64,000 nucleotides of DNA, from assembly GCF_002812125.1 (NCBI RefSeq), contig NZ_NPDQ01000005.1, positions 1-64,000 of the forward strand, read 5' to 3'. Below the pieces are notes generated by a model that was given only the letters and a program-made list of their open reading frames with translations, made no database searches and was not told the origin of the DNA. A program made the translations under genes and the position numbers. The DNA comes from Leptospira brenneri. GTDB taxonomy: Bacteria; Spirochaetota; Leptospiria; Leptospirales; Leptospiraceae. Each line of letters begins with the position of its first letter. Within the stretch, counting starts at the first letter, position 1. This document shows, in pieces, positions 35,847-44,699 of the stretch.

Positions 35847-37685
35847 ATGTTCTCTTATCTTCGTCATTCGATCCTCTTTCTGTTTCTCTGTTTTTTTTCT
35901 GTTTGTTCGAATGGTGCAGAGAATCTCCAGAATCCCGTTGCTATCTCTGGAGTTTTGGATTTGAGTGGATGGGATTGGAGACGGGGAACTGTTTCCTTGG
36001 ATGGAGTGTGGACTCTTGACGAAATTCCATGGGAACTGCCTTCGACTCAAGGTTTTCATGGTGCTCCCATGGGTTTTGGGATTTATCAACTAAAAATTAA
36101 ATTGCCAGAGAACTCAACTCATTTAGCACTTTTGTCTCCATTGGTTGGAACCGCCTTTTCTTTGTCAGTTGATGGGAAGGTTCTTGCAGAGGAGGGAAAG
36201 GTTTCCAAAACACAAGAGGGAAGTTTACCATCTTATCGCCCTAGAGTCATTTTGCTTCCAGGTACCGATCAACAAGAAATAAATCTCACTATAGAAGTTT
36301 CTAATTGGGACGATCAATTTGGCGGTATATATTATAGTTTAAAAATCGGAACATTGGAACAAATCCAATCCATAAGAACCCAAGCTGTGATCTGGGAAGC
36401 TTTCCTTTTTGGTGCGATTTTTCTTATGGGACTTTATCATTGTGGTTCGTTTTTCTTTCGCAATCAAAATAGGGCCCCTCTTTGGTTTGGATTATTTTGT
36501 ATCATGATTTCTTTTCGGTCTACTTTTTATAGTGAAACTTTATTTTTAGAAATATTCCCAGATGTGAGTTGGTATTTTATCATTCGAGGGGTGTATGTGA
36601 CGATGGCTCTGGCTCTCGTTTGTTTTGCCGCCTTTGTTGATAGGTTGTATCCAAAACTTTCTTTTCGGCCAGCAGTAATCTTAACAGTTGTTGGTGGAGT
36701 TATTTATGCCTTTATTAATTTGTTTGCTCCCATCGTTTGGACTACAGCACTTCTTGTTCCATTTCAGTTGTTACTTCTTTCCTTTGGAGTTTATAGTTTA
36801 GCCACTGTTGGACGGGCTCTTTATTACAAAGAACCGGGTGCGGGTTTATTTGTGGGAGGAACAGTTATATTTTTATTAACCGTATTACTCGATATCATTA
36901 AAAGTCATTTCTTTTGGAATTTACCTTCTTTAGTAAATGTAGGCACATTTATATTTTTGTTAGCACAGTCCCTAGTGGTTGCAAGGCTTTTTGCAAATGC
37001 TTTTGCAACTAGTGAGATGCATTCTGCTGCTCTTGAAAAAATAAATTCCTCTCTTGAGAGATTTATCCCTCGTGAAGTTTTGGGTTTCTTAAATAAAAAA
37101 AGTATCACCGAAATTGTATTAGGGGATTTTTCAGAACTAAAGATGACTGTCTTTTTTTTGGATATCCGTAATTTTACTGGTTTGTCAGAGTCGATGAGTC
37201 CAAAGGAAAATTTTAAATTCATCAATTCGTTTCTTAAATTATTTGGGCCAATCATTCGAGATCATAATGGTTTTGTGGATAAATATTTAGGTGATGGGAT
37301 GATGGCTCTGTTTCCTGGACCACCTGACGAATCATTGGCGGCAGCAATTGCGATGAGGCATGCACTAAGAGAATACAATGAGGGTAGGACTAGAGGTGGT
37401 TACCAAACGGTAGAGTTTGGAATTGGTATTCATACTGGCCCTCTGATGCTTGGGACCATTGGCGAAAATCGAAGGATGGATTCCACTGTGATTAGTGATA
37501 CTGTCAATGCAGCAAGTCGCTTGGAAGGACTGACAAAGAAATACGCAGTAGATATTCTGATTTCGGGAGCTACAATCCAAAGTTTGGAACATCCTGAAGT
37601 GTTTCGGACGAAGTTTGTGGCAGAGGAAACGGTAAAGGGGAAGTTGAAACCAATAGAGGTTTTCCTTCTTACCTATGAACCTTGA
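35847..37685 (+). CDS. 7TMR-DISM adenylate/guanylate cyclase
   Basis: This 612-residue protein has a lipoprotein-like signal (FFSVC), a 7TMR-DISM2-type extracytoplasmic domain (~20-190), seven membrane helices (~195-400) and a class III cyclase domain (~415-610). Metal Asp residues are in FFLDIRNFT and DKYLGDGMM; the Lys in DKYLGD and Asp in MDSTVISD suit ATP, and NAASRLEG follows. It is predicted to convert an external signal into cAMP. The ATG at 35847 (GGAA upstream) is chosen over one 19 codons earlier because it opens the signal peptide directly. It is divergent from the protease operon. Confidence 0.88.
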   Translation: MFSYLRHSILFLFLCFFSVCSNGAENLQNPVAISGVLDLSGWDWRRGTVSLDGVWTLDEIPWELPSTQGFHGAPMGFGIYQLKIKLPENSTHLALLSPLVGTAFSLSVDGKVLAEEGKVSKTQEGSLPSYRPRVILLPGTDQQEINLTIEVSNWDDQFGGIYYSLKIGTLEQIQSIRTQAVIWEAFLFGAIFLMGLYHCGSFFFRNQNRAPLWFGLFCIMISFRSTFYSETLFLEIFPDVSWYFIIRGVYVTMALALVCFAAFVDRLYPKLSFRPAVILTVVGGVIYAFINLFAPIVWTTALLVPFQLLLLSFGVYSLATVGRALYYKEPGAGLFVGGTVIFLLTVLLDIIKSHFFWNLPSLVNVGTFIFLLAQSLVVARLFANAFATSEMHSAALEKINSSLERFIPREVLGFLNKKSITEIVLGDFSELKMTVFFLDIRNFTGLSESMSPKENFKFINSFLKLFGPIIRDHNGFVDKYLGDGMMALFPGPPDESLAAAIAMRHALREYNEGRTRGGYQTVEFGIGIHTGPLMLGTIGENRRMDSTVISDTVNAASRLEGLTKKYAVDILISGATIQSLEHPEVFRTKFVAEETVKGKLKPIEVFLLTYEP

Positions 37686-37920
37686 TCAATGTAAATTTTC
37701 CCCTTTTGTATTCGCTAAAAATTTGGAATGATTATGATTCTCATGAATTATGTAGATCAATGGAATCATTTCGTTATTTAAAATTTGATTCTGTTCAATT
37801 TTTCATTATTCTTTAATCAATGTTTGCTGTTCTTTTTTTGTTTTTTTTGAATTTTTCTAAAATATCACCTCCTTCCTTTTTGTTCGTTCTATAAATTTTG
37901 TAGTTGGGATTTATCAGGAA

Positions 37921-37950
37921 TTTGCATCCTATAAACAATTAGGATGTAAA
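37921..37950 (+). promoter_or_regulatory. Leader hairpin covering the prpE ribosome-binding site
   Basis: TTTGCATCCTA and TAGGATGTAAA pair over 11 bp (one G-U) around TAAACAAT and end 3 nt before the prpE ATG. The only Shine-Dalgarno (AGGA, 37941-37944) is inside the 3' arm. Folding would block translation, so this may be a regulatory leader. Region 37686-37920 holds nothing else I can identify. Confidence 0.55.
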
Positions 37951-37953
37951 TAA

Positions 37954-39828
37954 ATGGAACAACTGGTTCACCATAATGATTTGATGAAATTTTGGATGTC
38001 GGTGACCGACCGCATTCCTTGGTATCAAAAACCAACGAAAGCTTATGGAATCGCTGAGGATGGATTGAATCACTGGTTTCCTGATGGAAAATTAAATACT
38101 TCTTATCTTGCTTTGGATCATCAAGTGGAACAGGGGAGAGGTGAAGCTGTGGCCATTTATTATGATTCTCCAGTCACAAAATCCAAAACCAAATTATCAT
38201 ATAAAGAACTTTTAGAATCAGTAGAAAAGATGGCTTTTGTTTTGGATTCCCTTAACGTTAAAAAGGGAGATACCGTTGTTATTTATATGCCAATGATCCC
38301 TGAGGCTTTAGTTTCGATGTTGGCTTGTGCGAGAATCGGTGCAGTCCACTCAGTGGTATTTGGTGGTTTTGCACCTCATGAGTTAGCGGTTCGGCTTGAT
38401 GATTGTCGTCCTAAAGTTGTGATTACCGCTTCTTATGGAATTGAAGTATCAAAAATTATTCCTTATAAACCACTGTTAGATGAAGCAATGCATCTCTCAG
38501 CACATAAACCCGAGTCTGTCATCCTTAAGTCACGCCCTAATTTAGAAGTGATTATGCATACAGGAAGAGATTTTGATTGGGACGAACTTATGGAAACTGC
38601 AGGAAGAAAAAAGTCGGTTCCGGTTTCTTCTGCGGATCCTTTGTACATATTATATACTTCTGGTACAACAGGAAAACCCAAAGGTGTTGTGCGTGATAAC
38701 GGTGGTCATGCGATTGCAATGCACTATTCCATGGAAAAAATCTATGATATGAAACCGACAGAAGTGTTTTTTGCTGCTTCTGATGTTGGTTGGGTTGTAG
38801 GTCATTCGTATATCGTATATGCACCATTGATTTATGGTTGTTCTACTGTTTTGTATGAGGGGAAACCTGTAAAGACACCGGATGCAGGTGCTTTTTATAG
38901 GATCATAGAAGAGTATAAAGTGAAAACTTTGTTCTGCGCACCCACAGCTTTTCGAGCGATTCGGAAAGAAGATCCAAATGGTAAAGAGTTGTCAAAATAC
39001 AATATATCTTCGCTAAAATATCTTTTTTTGGCAGGGGAAAGAACCGATCCCGTGACCTATGATTGGGCTTGTGACCTTTTAAAGGTTCCCGTTGTTGATC
39101 ACTGGTGGCAAACAGAAACAGGATGGGCGATCGCAGCCAATATGATGGGCGAATCACCATTGCCAGCTAAGGCTGGTTCGGCGACAAAGCCTGTTAAAGG
39201 ATTTGATGTTCGCATTCTAGATGAAGAAGGACATGAATTGAAAAATGGGGAAAAAGGAAATATTGTGATCAAATTACCTTTGCCTCCGGGTTGTTTGCCA
39301 ACTCTTTGGAATGACTATCCAAATTTTGAATCTTCTTATCTTTCTCATTATCCTGGTTATTATTTAACAGGTGATGGTGGTTACTTTGATGAAGATGGAT
39401 ATTTATTCATTCTTGGGCGTATCGATGATGTGATCAATGTGGCCGGCCATAGACTTTCTACTGGAGAAATGGAAGAAATCGTCGCAGAAAATCATTCGAT
39501 TGCGGAATCGGCTGTGATTGGAATTGGTGATGAGATCAAAGGTCAGGTTCCCATTGCCATTGTTGTTTGTAAAGATGGGCTTGTGATTGATCAAAAAGCC
39601 ATTGATTCAGACTTAACTCATCGAATTAGAGAAAAGATTGGAGCAATTGCTTCTCTGAAGGCAGTTGTGTTTGTAAAAAGACTTCCAAAAACCAGATCAG
39701 GAAAAATCTTACGTAAAACAATGAGAAAGATGATCGATGGTGAGGAATATTCCATTCCTTCTACAATTGATGATCCTTCTATTTTGGATGAAGTAATGGA
39801 TGCGGTTCGGTTGAAAATGCTGAAGTAA
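37954..39828 (+). CDS. prpE: Propionyl-CoA synthetase (acetyl-CoA synthetase family)
   Basis: This 624-residue protein matches E. coli PrpE (628) closely in length and motifs. AMP-binding motif A3 is YTSGTTGKPKG (~230), followed by VVRDNGGHAIAM and ASDVGWVVGHSY as in PrpE. The C-terminal LPKTRSGKILRK carries the catalytic Lys that can be acetylated. It makes propionyl-CoA (and perhaps acetyl-CoA) from the acid, ATP and CoA in the cytosol, probably to use short-chain acids from fatty-acid breakdown. Propionate use by the methylmalonyl route would need cobalamin, but no such genes are in the window. recQ follows 55 bases later. Confidence 0.9.
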   Translation: MEQLVHHNDLMKFWMSVTDRIPWYQKPTKAYGIAEDGLNHWFPDGKLNTSYLALDHQVEQGRGEAVAIYYDSPVTKSKTKLSYKELLESVEKMAFVLDSLNVKKGDTVVIYMPMIPEALVSMLACARIGAVHSVVFGGFAPHELAVRLDDCRPKVVITASYGIEVSKIIPYKPLLDEAMHLSAHKPESVILKSRPNLEVIMHTGRDFDWDELMETAGRKKSVPVSSADPLYILYTSGTTGKPKGVVRDNGGHAIAMHYSMEKIYDMKPTEVFFAASDVGWVVGHSYIVYAPLIYGCSTVLYEGKPVKTPDAGAFYRIIEEYKVKTLFCAPTAFRAIRKEDPNGKELSKYNISSLKYLFLAGERTDPVTYDWACDLLKVPVVDHWWQTETGWAIAANMMGESPLPAKAGSATKPVKGFDVRILDEEGHELKNGEKGNIVIKLPLPPGCLPTLWNDYPNFESSYLSHYPGYYLTGDGGYFDEDGYLFILGRIDDVINVAGHRLSTGEMEEIVAENHSIAESAVIGIGDEIKGQVPIAIVVCKDGLVIDQKAIDSDLTHRIREKIGAIASLKAVVFVKRLPKTRSGKILRKTMRKMIDGEEYSIPSTIDDPSILDEVMDAVRLKMLK

Positions 39829-39883
39829 TGGTTTGACTTATCATCAAAAATCATTGATCAGCAATTGAATCTAGGTCCAATCT

Positions 39884-41332
39884 GTGGAACTTAGTTTGGA
39901 TCTAGAACAAACAAAAACAATTTTTGGTATTTCTAATTTCCGAGGAAACCAAGAAACCATCATTAAACATATCCAGTCTGGGGGGAATGCTCTTGTTCTT
40001 ATGCCCACGGGAATGGGTAAGTCTCTATGTTATCAGATCCCTGCATTGATGATGCCAGGTTTGTGTATTGTTATTTCTCCACTCATTGCGCTTATGAAAG
40101 ACCAAGTCTCTTCCTTAAAAAGAAAAGGTGTGGCTGCAGAATTTATCAATTCTAGTTTAGGAAAGTCGGAAAGGCTCCAACGTTATGATAAACTTGCATC
40201 AGGTGAATATAAAATATTATATGTTTCGCCAGAAAGGTTTCAAAAAAAAGATTTTTTAGATGCTTTGAGTAAACAAACCGTTTCCCTTCTTGCTATTGAT
40301 GAAGCGCACTGTATTAGCCAATGGGGGCATGACTTTAGGCCTGACTATACAAAGATTGTTTGGTTTCGCGAAGTATTGGGATTCCCAACTACGATGGCAC
40401 TCACCGCCACTGCATCAAAAAGAGTACAAGAAGATATCATTTCACAATTAGGAATTGAAAAGGATAAAATTCAGATTTTTGATGATGGTTTGTTTCGTCC
40501 TAATTTAAAATTATCTGTTCTGGATTGTTTTGATTCAGAATCAAAATTCAATACAATCTTGGGTGATTTGGAAAAACGCAAAGGTGCAACAATCATCTAT
40601 TTTAGTTTGATCCAAGACTTAGAAAAATTCAGCCATTGGATGGATACTAAAAGGAAAAAACATTTAGTTTATCACGGTAAATTATCTGCAGACCAAAGAA
40701 ATAAAGTACAATCTTTGTTTCTCAAATCTGAGGACGGAGTCCTCCTTGCCACAAATGCTTTTGGTATGGGTATCGATAAACCTAACATTCGTAATATTTT
40801 TCATGCACAAATTCCAGGTAGTATCGAATCATACTATCAAGAAATTGGTCGTGCTGGTAGAGACGGAGATCCATCTGATTGTATACTTTATTACCAACAA
40901 GATGATCTGGCTGTACAAATGGAATTTATTGAATGGCAAAATCCAGATAAATCTTATCTCCAAAAGTTATATAATGTCCTCACCCAAAAACAAGCAGAGT
41001 TGTCTGGTTTGGATTATGAAACATTACAATCTTATATGACTTTCAAAAACAAAGGTGATCATCGAATCCAAACAGCTTTAAGTTTGCTTACAAGTAAAGG
41101 ACTTGTTTCTGGTGATTTGGAAAGAGGGACTTTACAAATAGAATCTTCTTGGTCAGATTCTATTTTTTCTGAAACGGAATTATTAGAGAGAAAAAAGGAA
41201 AATCAAAAAAGGTTGTACCAGACTGTCCTTTATACCAAAACAGAAAATTGTAGAAGAAAATTCATACATGAATATTTTGATTCTGCTTTTGGTGGTTGTG
41301 GGAATTGTGATTTGTGTTCTGCCAAGTTATGA
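39884..41332 (+). CDS. recQ: RecQ-family DNA helicase (short form)
   Basis: This 482-residue protein starts at GTG. It has the SF2 helicase core: motif 0/I (NFRGNQETII, MPTGMGKSLCYQIP), Ia (SPLIALMKDQV), II (DEAHCISQWGHDFRPDY, the RecQ aromatic-rich loop), III (LTATA) and VI (QEIGRAGRDG). The C-terminus carries zinc-binding Cys residues (CRRKFIHEYF ... CGNCDLC). The wing and HRDC domains of the 609-residue E. coli protein are absent, so it is a truncated, common short type. It unwinds DNA 3'-5' in repair. Confidence 0.9.
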   Translation: MELSLDLEQTKTIFGISNFRGNQETIIKHIQSGGNALVLMPTGMGKSLCYQIPALMMPGLCIVISPLIALMKDQVSSLKRKGVAAEFINSSLGKSERLQRYDKLASGEYKILYVSPERFQKKDFLDALSKQTVSLLAIDEAHCISQWGHDFRPDYTKIVWFREVLGFPTTMALTATASKRVQEDIISQLGIEKDKIQIFDDGLFRPNLKLSVLDCFDSESKFNTILGDLEKRKGATIIYFSLIQDLEKFSHWMDTKRKKHLVYHGKLSADQRNKVQSLFLKSEDGVLLATNAFGMGIDKPNIRNIFHAQIPGSIESYYQEIGRAGRDGDPSDCILYYQQDDLAVQMEFIEWQNPDKSYLQKLYNVLTQKQAELSGLDYETLQSYMTFKNKGDHRIQTALSLLTSKGLVSGDLERGTLQIESSWSDSIFSETELLERKKENQKRLYQTVLYTKTENCRRKFIHEYFDSAFGGCGNCDLCSAKL

Positions 41333-41440
41333 CCTGAATCTAGGGTCATCATAAATTCTATTGTTAGGCCTGTATCAACAGAAGAGTGCCTTCTCTTTAT
41401 TTCTTGTTTAAATTGTTCGCTTTAAAAAAATGGACTTAAT

Positions 41441-41580
41441 TCCGGGAGGAATGAGGTGTAAATCCTCAGCTGACGGCGCAACCGTGATTTCCATATAACT
41501 ATTGGATAAGTCGGATCTTCCCGCAAATGAATCGCCCGTAAACGATCATTAGCACCGAAATTTATTTTCAGGGCCCCGGA
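41441..41580 (+). promoter_or_regulatory. Cobalamin riboswitch (aptamer)
   Basis: The core shows the cobalamin-aptamer marks GAGGTGTAAATCCTC, AGCTGACGGCGCAACCGTGA and AAGTCGGATCTTCCC. Closing stem P1 pairs TCCGGG (41441) with CCCGGA (41575). It lies 83 nt before a lipoprotein start. A near-identical sister element is at 62654-62799; together they give mutual support. Ligand binding would probably lower expression when cobalamin is plentiful. Confidence 0.9.
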
Positions 41581-41635
41581 CAAATATGTCATTGGGTCGT
41601 TGTAAATGAAAAAATCACAACTTATCAATTCTGCG

Positions 41636-41657
41636 CTCCTAGTGACAACTATAGGAG
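41636..41657 (+). promoter_or_regulatory. Shine-Dalgarno-sequestering hairpin of the riboswitch
   Basis: CTCCTA (41636) pairs with TAGGAG (41652), hiding the AGGAG site that serves the TTG start at 41664. This suggests translational control by the aptamer upstream. Confidence 0.6.
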
Positions 41658-41663
41658 ACAAAA

Positions 41664-42548
41664 TTGAAAATTCAAAAAAGTTTAATTCTCTTGGGCATTT
41701 CCGTGTTTTTAGTCTGGAATTGCGAAAAAAAACCATCTAACGTAGATTCTGCGCTACTGTTGCCACTTTTGCAAGTAGATCAAGTTGGAGACTCTGGCGA
41801 TTCTACAAATCCTACGAATCCACCAACAAATTCATCTAATACCGGTAAGGGTGTTTGGTTAGCAGATACCGTCACCTCTGCACCTGGTCATACTGGTTCT
41901 GGAATTGGGAATAGTAACAATGCGGTGAATGGAGTCAGGGGGGTTGGCATTGGTGGTGGAGGTACGGATGTATTTTCATTATACTATACTTTAGCAAACG
42001 ATCACATTATTTTAGAATGGGCTGGTCATAAAATTAAAAATGGCCCAGGTATCGATTTTATTGTTTTTGAAAATGCTTTTAAAGTATCAAATCCAAATAC
42101 CTATTTTATGGATATCATCATTGTTGAGTTAAGTAATGATATGGTGAATTGGTGTGGATTTAATCCTAATTACATATTTTCGCCTGAAACAAGTTATTCG
42201 AAGATCCCTAGTGATTGGCCGAGGTTTGCTGGCCGTAATGCTGTTTTGTTTAATGAAACAACAAAAAACTTTGGATATGATCCTGATTTAGTTTTTGATA
42301 CAGCCAATTCAGGTGGAGATGGGTTTGATTTAGACGAGCTCAGTGATGTATCGAATACGGCTGGTGGCTCTGGTTGTACTGTCAGTTTGAGAGATGAGTT
42401 AAAAGCAGGATTTACCTATATCAGACTATCTTCTGCATCTTCTGTTCGTTGGAAAAATCCAGATACAAATTTGGCTTTCGTAAAAGAAGCAATTTCCAAT
42501 GGCCCAGACATTGATGGAGTGTATGCTAGATACAGAACTCCTAGATAA
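41664..42548 (+). CDS. Cobalamin-regulated surface lipoprotein
   Basis: This 294-residue protein starts at TTG, 6 bases after AGGAG, and has a lipoprotein signal ending in LVWNC. A Ser/Asn/Thr-rich linker precedes a beta domain (~65-290) with the pattern IDFIVFENAFKVSNPNTYF...IIVELSNDMVNWCGF, seen in 'cell surface proteins' near cobalamin-transport genes of other bacteria. The riboswitch just upstream supports a role in capturing or handling cobalamin at the surface. No TonB receptor follows; a terminator ends the unit. The function is inferred. Confidence 0.75.
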   Translation: MKIQKSLILLGISVFLVWNCEKKPSNVDSALLLPLLQVDQVGDSGDSTNPTNPPTNSSNTGKGVWLADTVTSAPGHTGSGIGNSNNAVNGVRGVGIGGGGTDVFSLYYTLANDHIILEWAGHKIKNGPGIDFIVFENAFKVSNPNTYFMDIIIVELSNDMVNWCGFNPNYIFSPETSYSKIPSDWPRFAGRNAVLFNETTKNFGYDPDLVFDTANSGGDGFDLDELSDVSNTAGGSGCTVSLRDELKAGFTYIRLSSASSVRWKNPDTNLAFVKEAISNGPDIDGVYARYRTPR

Positions 42549-42570
42549 ATAGATCGAACAACCTCTTTCG

Positions 42571-42613
42571 GCCATCCAAAGTTTTTAGGGAATTTCCTTT
42601 TGGATGGCTTTTC
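42571..42613 (+). terminator. Terminator of the cobalamin-regulated lipoprotein gene
   Basis: GCCATCCAAA and TTTGGATGGC form a perfect 10-bp stem, followed by CTTTTCCC. It lies 22 nt after the stop codon. Confidence 0.7.
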
Positions 42614-42681
42614 CCATTGTCAAAAATTTTAAATTCGATTTTATCTTTGTGACATTTTGTTCGTTTTTCGCAGAAAAATAA

Positions 42682-42748
42682 TTTGAAATGACAAATTTTT
42701 TTCGTAAGTAATAATGAAGATACACTCTTTCGAATTTATCATTTCAAA
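42682..42748. promoter_or_regulatory. Long-range inverted repeat before cheD
   Basis: TTTGAAATGA (42682) and TCATTTCAAA (42739) are a perfect 10-bp inverted pair 47 bp apart. The second copy ends on the first base of the cheD ATG, and no normal Shine-Dalgarno is visible. It may be paired operators or an RNA stem. Confidence 0.4.
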
Positions 42749-43293
42749 TGAAACAAAAAGTTTTTCTTAATATCGGCGAGGCTTATTTCACTTCAGGGGT
42801 CTACGAAATTCGTACAATTTTAGGATCCTGTGTTTCTGTATGTATGTACCACGAGAAAACAAAACATAGTGCCATCAATCATATCCTGTTACCAGGAAGT
42901 AATGATAAGGTAGAAGAGAAAAAAAGTTCACGGTATGGAATTACTTCGATGGAACTTTTGATCAACGAATTTGTAAAATTGAACATCCCTCGTACGGAAT
43001 TAAAGGCAAAAATATTCGGTGGATCTCAAACTTTAAAACTAACAACGAGTAACGCTGGTCCAAAAAATATAAAATTCGTTAAAGACTTTTTACAAACAGA
43101 AAAAATTCCAATCATCAGTGAAGATACTGGTGGAGATTTATATAGAAAATTAGTTTTTCATACGGATTGTTATGATGTTTTTATCACAAGAATACCTGCG
43201 AACCAATCCACTGAAATTCTTACACAAGAAAGACATTTTGAAACGAAGGTTCGCGAAAGAATGGTTAAAAAAACTTCTATTTTTACATTTTAA
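42748..43293 (+). CDS. cheD: CheD chemoreceptor glutamine deamidase
   Basis: This 181-residue protein has the CheD catalytic triad: Cys in TILGSCVSVCMY, His in INHILLPG and Thr in RYGITSMELL. The later AKIFGGSQTL block is also typical. CheD deamidates Gln residues in chemoreceptors and in some species is drawn off by CheY or CheC, linking adaptation to signalling. It faces and overlaps by 4 bases the 3' end of the cheY-like gene. Confidence 0.92.
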   Translation: MKQKVFLNIGEAYFTSGVYEIRTILGSCVSVCMYHEKTKHSAINHILLPGSNDKVEEKKSSRYGITSMELLINEFVKLNIPRTELKAKIFGGSQTLKLTTSNAGPKNIKFVKDFLQTEKIPIISEDTGGDLYRKLVFHTDCYDVFITRIPANQSTEILTQERHFETKVRERMVKKTSIFTF

Positions 43294-43658
43294 CCAGTGA
43301 TTCGTTTGAGAACTTCAATCAAATCTTCATCATCAAAGGGTTTCACGATCCATGCTTTAACACCGGCATCTTTCCCTGCTTGGCGTAAATGGTCACTTGA
43401 TTCTGTGGAAACAATGACAATATTCGCACCTGCACCTTTTGGGTGTGCTAAAAAATCACGAGATAACTCAATCCCATTTTTTCCAGGCATATTGACATCA
43501 AATACACAACCATCAAATGGTCCGTTAAGCTCTAAACTTTTCATTGCTTGTTCGGCATTTTCTGCTTTGAATATTTCATAACCTTCATCACCAAGAACCA
43601 TTTCCATAAGTTTAAGGGCCGTTGGTGCATCATCACAAAGTAATATTTTTTTTGACAT
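43290..43658 (-). CDS. cheY: CheY-like response regulator
   Basis: This 122-residue protein is a bare receiver domain. The acidic pocket is CDDAP, the phospho-acceptor Asp is in CVFDVNMPG (~56), the Thr/Ser switch is in IVSTES and the Lys is in WIVKPF. It lacks any output domain, so it probably binds the flagellar switch or acts as a phosphate sink. It is last in the cheW-mcp-cheA-cheB unit, 18 bases after cheB, and AGGAGAT precedes its ATG. Its stop overlaps cheD on the other strand. Confidence 0.9.
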   Translation of the reverse strand: MSKKILLCDDAPTALKLMEMVLGDEGYEIFKAENAEQAMKSLELNGPFDGCVFDVNMPGKNGIELSRDFLAHPKGAGANIVIVSTESSDHLRQAGKDAGVKAWIVKPFDDEDLIEVLKRITG

Positions 43659-43676
43659 ATTGAATCTCCTCGTTAA

Positions 43677-44699
43677 CTATAAATATTGTAAAATAACATC
43701 AGGTATGGAAGAAAGACTTACTTGTCTATCAACAGCACCTAACAAAAATGCTTCTCTCGGCATACCATACACTACGCTGGATTCTTCATCTTGACCAATC
43801 GTACGGCCGCCAGAATCTTTTATTGCTTTTAAACCAACCGCTCCGTCTCTTCCCATCCCGGTAAGTAAGATGGCCAAACAATGGCTCCCCATTTTCCCTT
43901 GGGAAATAGAGTTAAACATTACATCTACGGAAGGTCGATGCCCACTCACTTTATCAAACATTTCTACTTCTAAATAAAAACGTCCTGCTAATCGACGTAC
44001 CAAGAGGTGTTGGTCACCTGGTGCCAAATAAACATGACCTGGTTCTAATATATCTCCATGTTCAGCTTCTTTCACTGGTAGACCTGTGGTTTGGTTGAGT
44101 CTTTGTGCAAACAAAGTCGTAAAGTGTTCTGGCATATGTTGTACAATGACAATGGGAGGTAAGTCATTAGGTAATTTATGCAATATAAAATCTAATGCTT
44201 GTGTCCCTCCTGTGGAAGCACCAATCGCAATTAATTTAATGTTTGTTTGTTTGCCTTTTAATCCAGATAGTTTGGATTGATTACTCGTTATGTATTGTTT
44301 TGGTTTTGAACCAAGGCCAAATTTTTTAATTTTATTCTTTAATTCTTCTAACATTCTTAGAAAATCAGCTTCAGTCCCATCTGGTTTTTTGACAAAATCC
44401 ATTGCTCCTTTTTCAAGAGCTTGGATGGTTGCATTGGCACCTGACACTGTATATGTGCTAAGCATAATGACAGGGATGGGAAAATTGGGAATTAACCAAT
44501 CTAAAAATTCAATTCCAGTCATCCCAGGCATATCAACATCTAGGCTAATCACGTCTGGTAAAAGCTGTGGAACTAGACGTTTGGCTTCTAGTGCATTGGA
44601 AGCAGTTCCAACCACTTGAATATTTGGATCGTTGGAAAACATTTCCGTAAGAACATTTCTTACAACCGATTGATCATCAACAATGAGTAACTTAATCAT
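43677..44699 (-). CDS. cheB: CheB protein-glutamate methylesterase
   Basis: This 340-residue protein joins a receiver domain (~1-120; Asp in VISLDVDMPGM) to a methylesterase domain (~150-340) with the catalytic Ser in IGASTGGTQAL, His in IVQHMPEHFT and Asp in LTGMGRDGA. It removes methyl groups from chemoreceptors when phosphorylated by CheA. Its start overlaps the cheA stop by one base (translational coupling). No cheR is in the window. Confidence 0.93.
   Translation of the reverse strand: MIKLLIVDDQSVVRNVLTEMFSNDPNIQVVGTASNALEAKRLVPQLLPDVISLDVDMPGMTGIEFLDWLIPNFPIPVIMLSTYTVSGANATIQALEKGAMDFVKKPDGTEADFLRMLEELKNKIKKFGLGSKPKQYITSNQSKLSGLKGKQTNIKLIAIGASTGGTQALDFILHKLPNDLPPIVIVQHMPEHFTTLFAQRLNQTTGLPVKEAEHGDILEPGHVYLAPGDQHLLVRRLAGRFYLEVEMFDKVSGHRPSVDVMFNSISQGKMGSHCLAILLTGMGRDGAVGLKAIKDSGGRTIGQDEESSVVYGMPREAFLLGAVDRQVSLSSIPDVILQYL

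Noticed and set aside
37735..37760. Fur-box-like bases (GATTATGATTCTCATGAAT) before prpE
   Set aside because: Only a partial match to the Fur consensus and ~200 bp from the gene; not enough to call.
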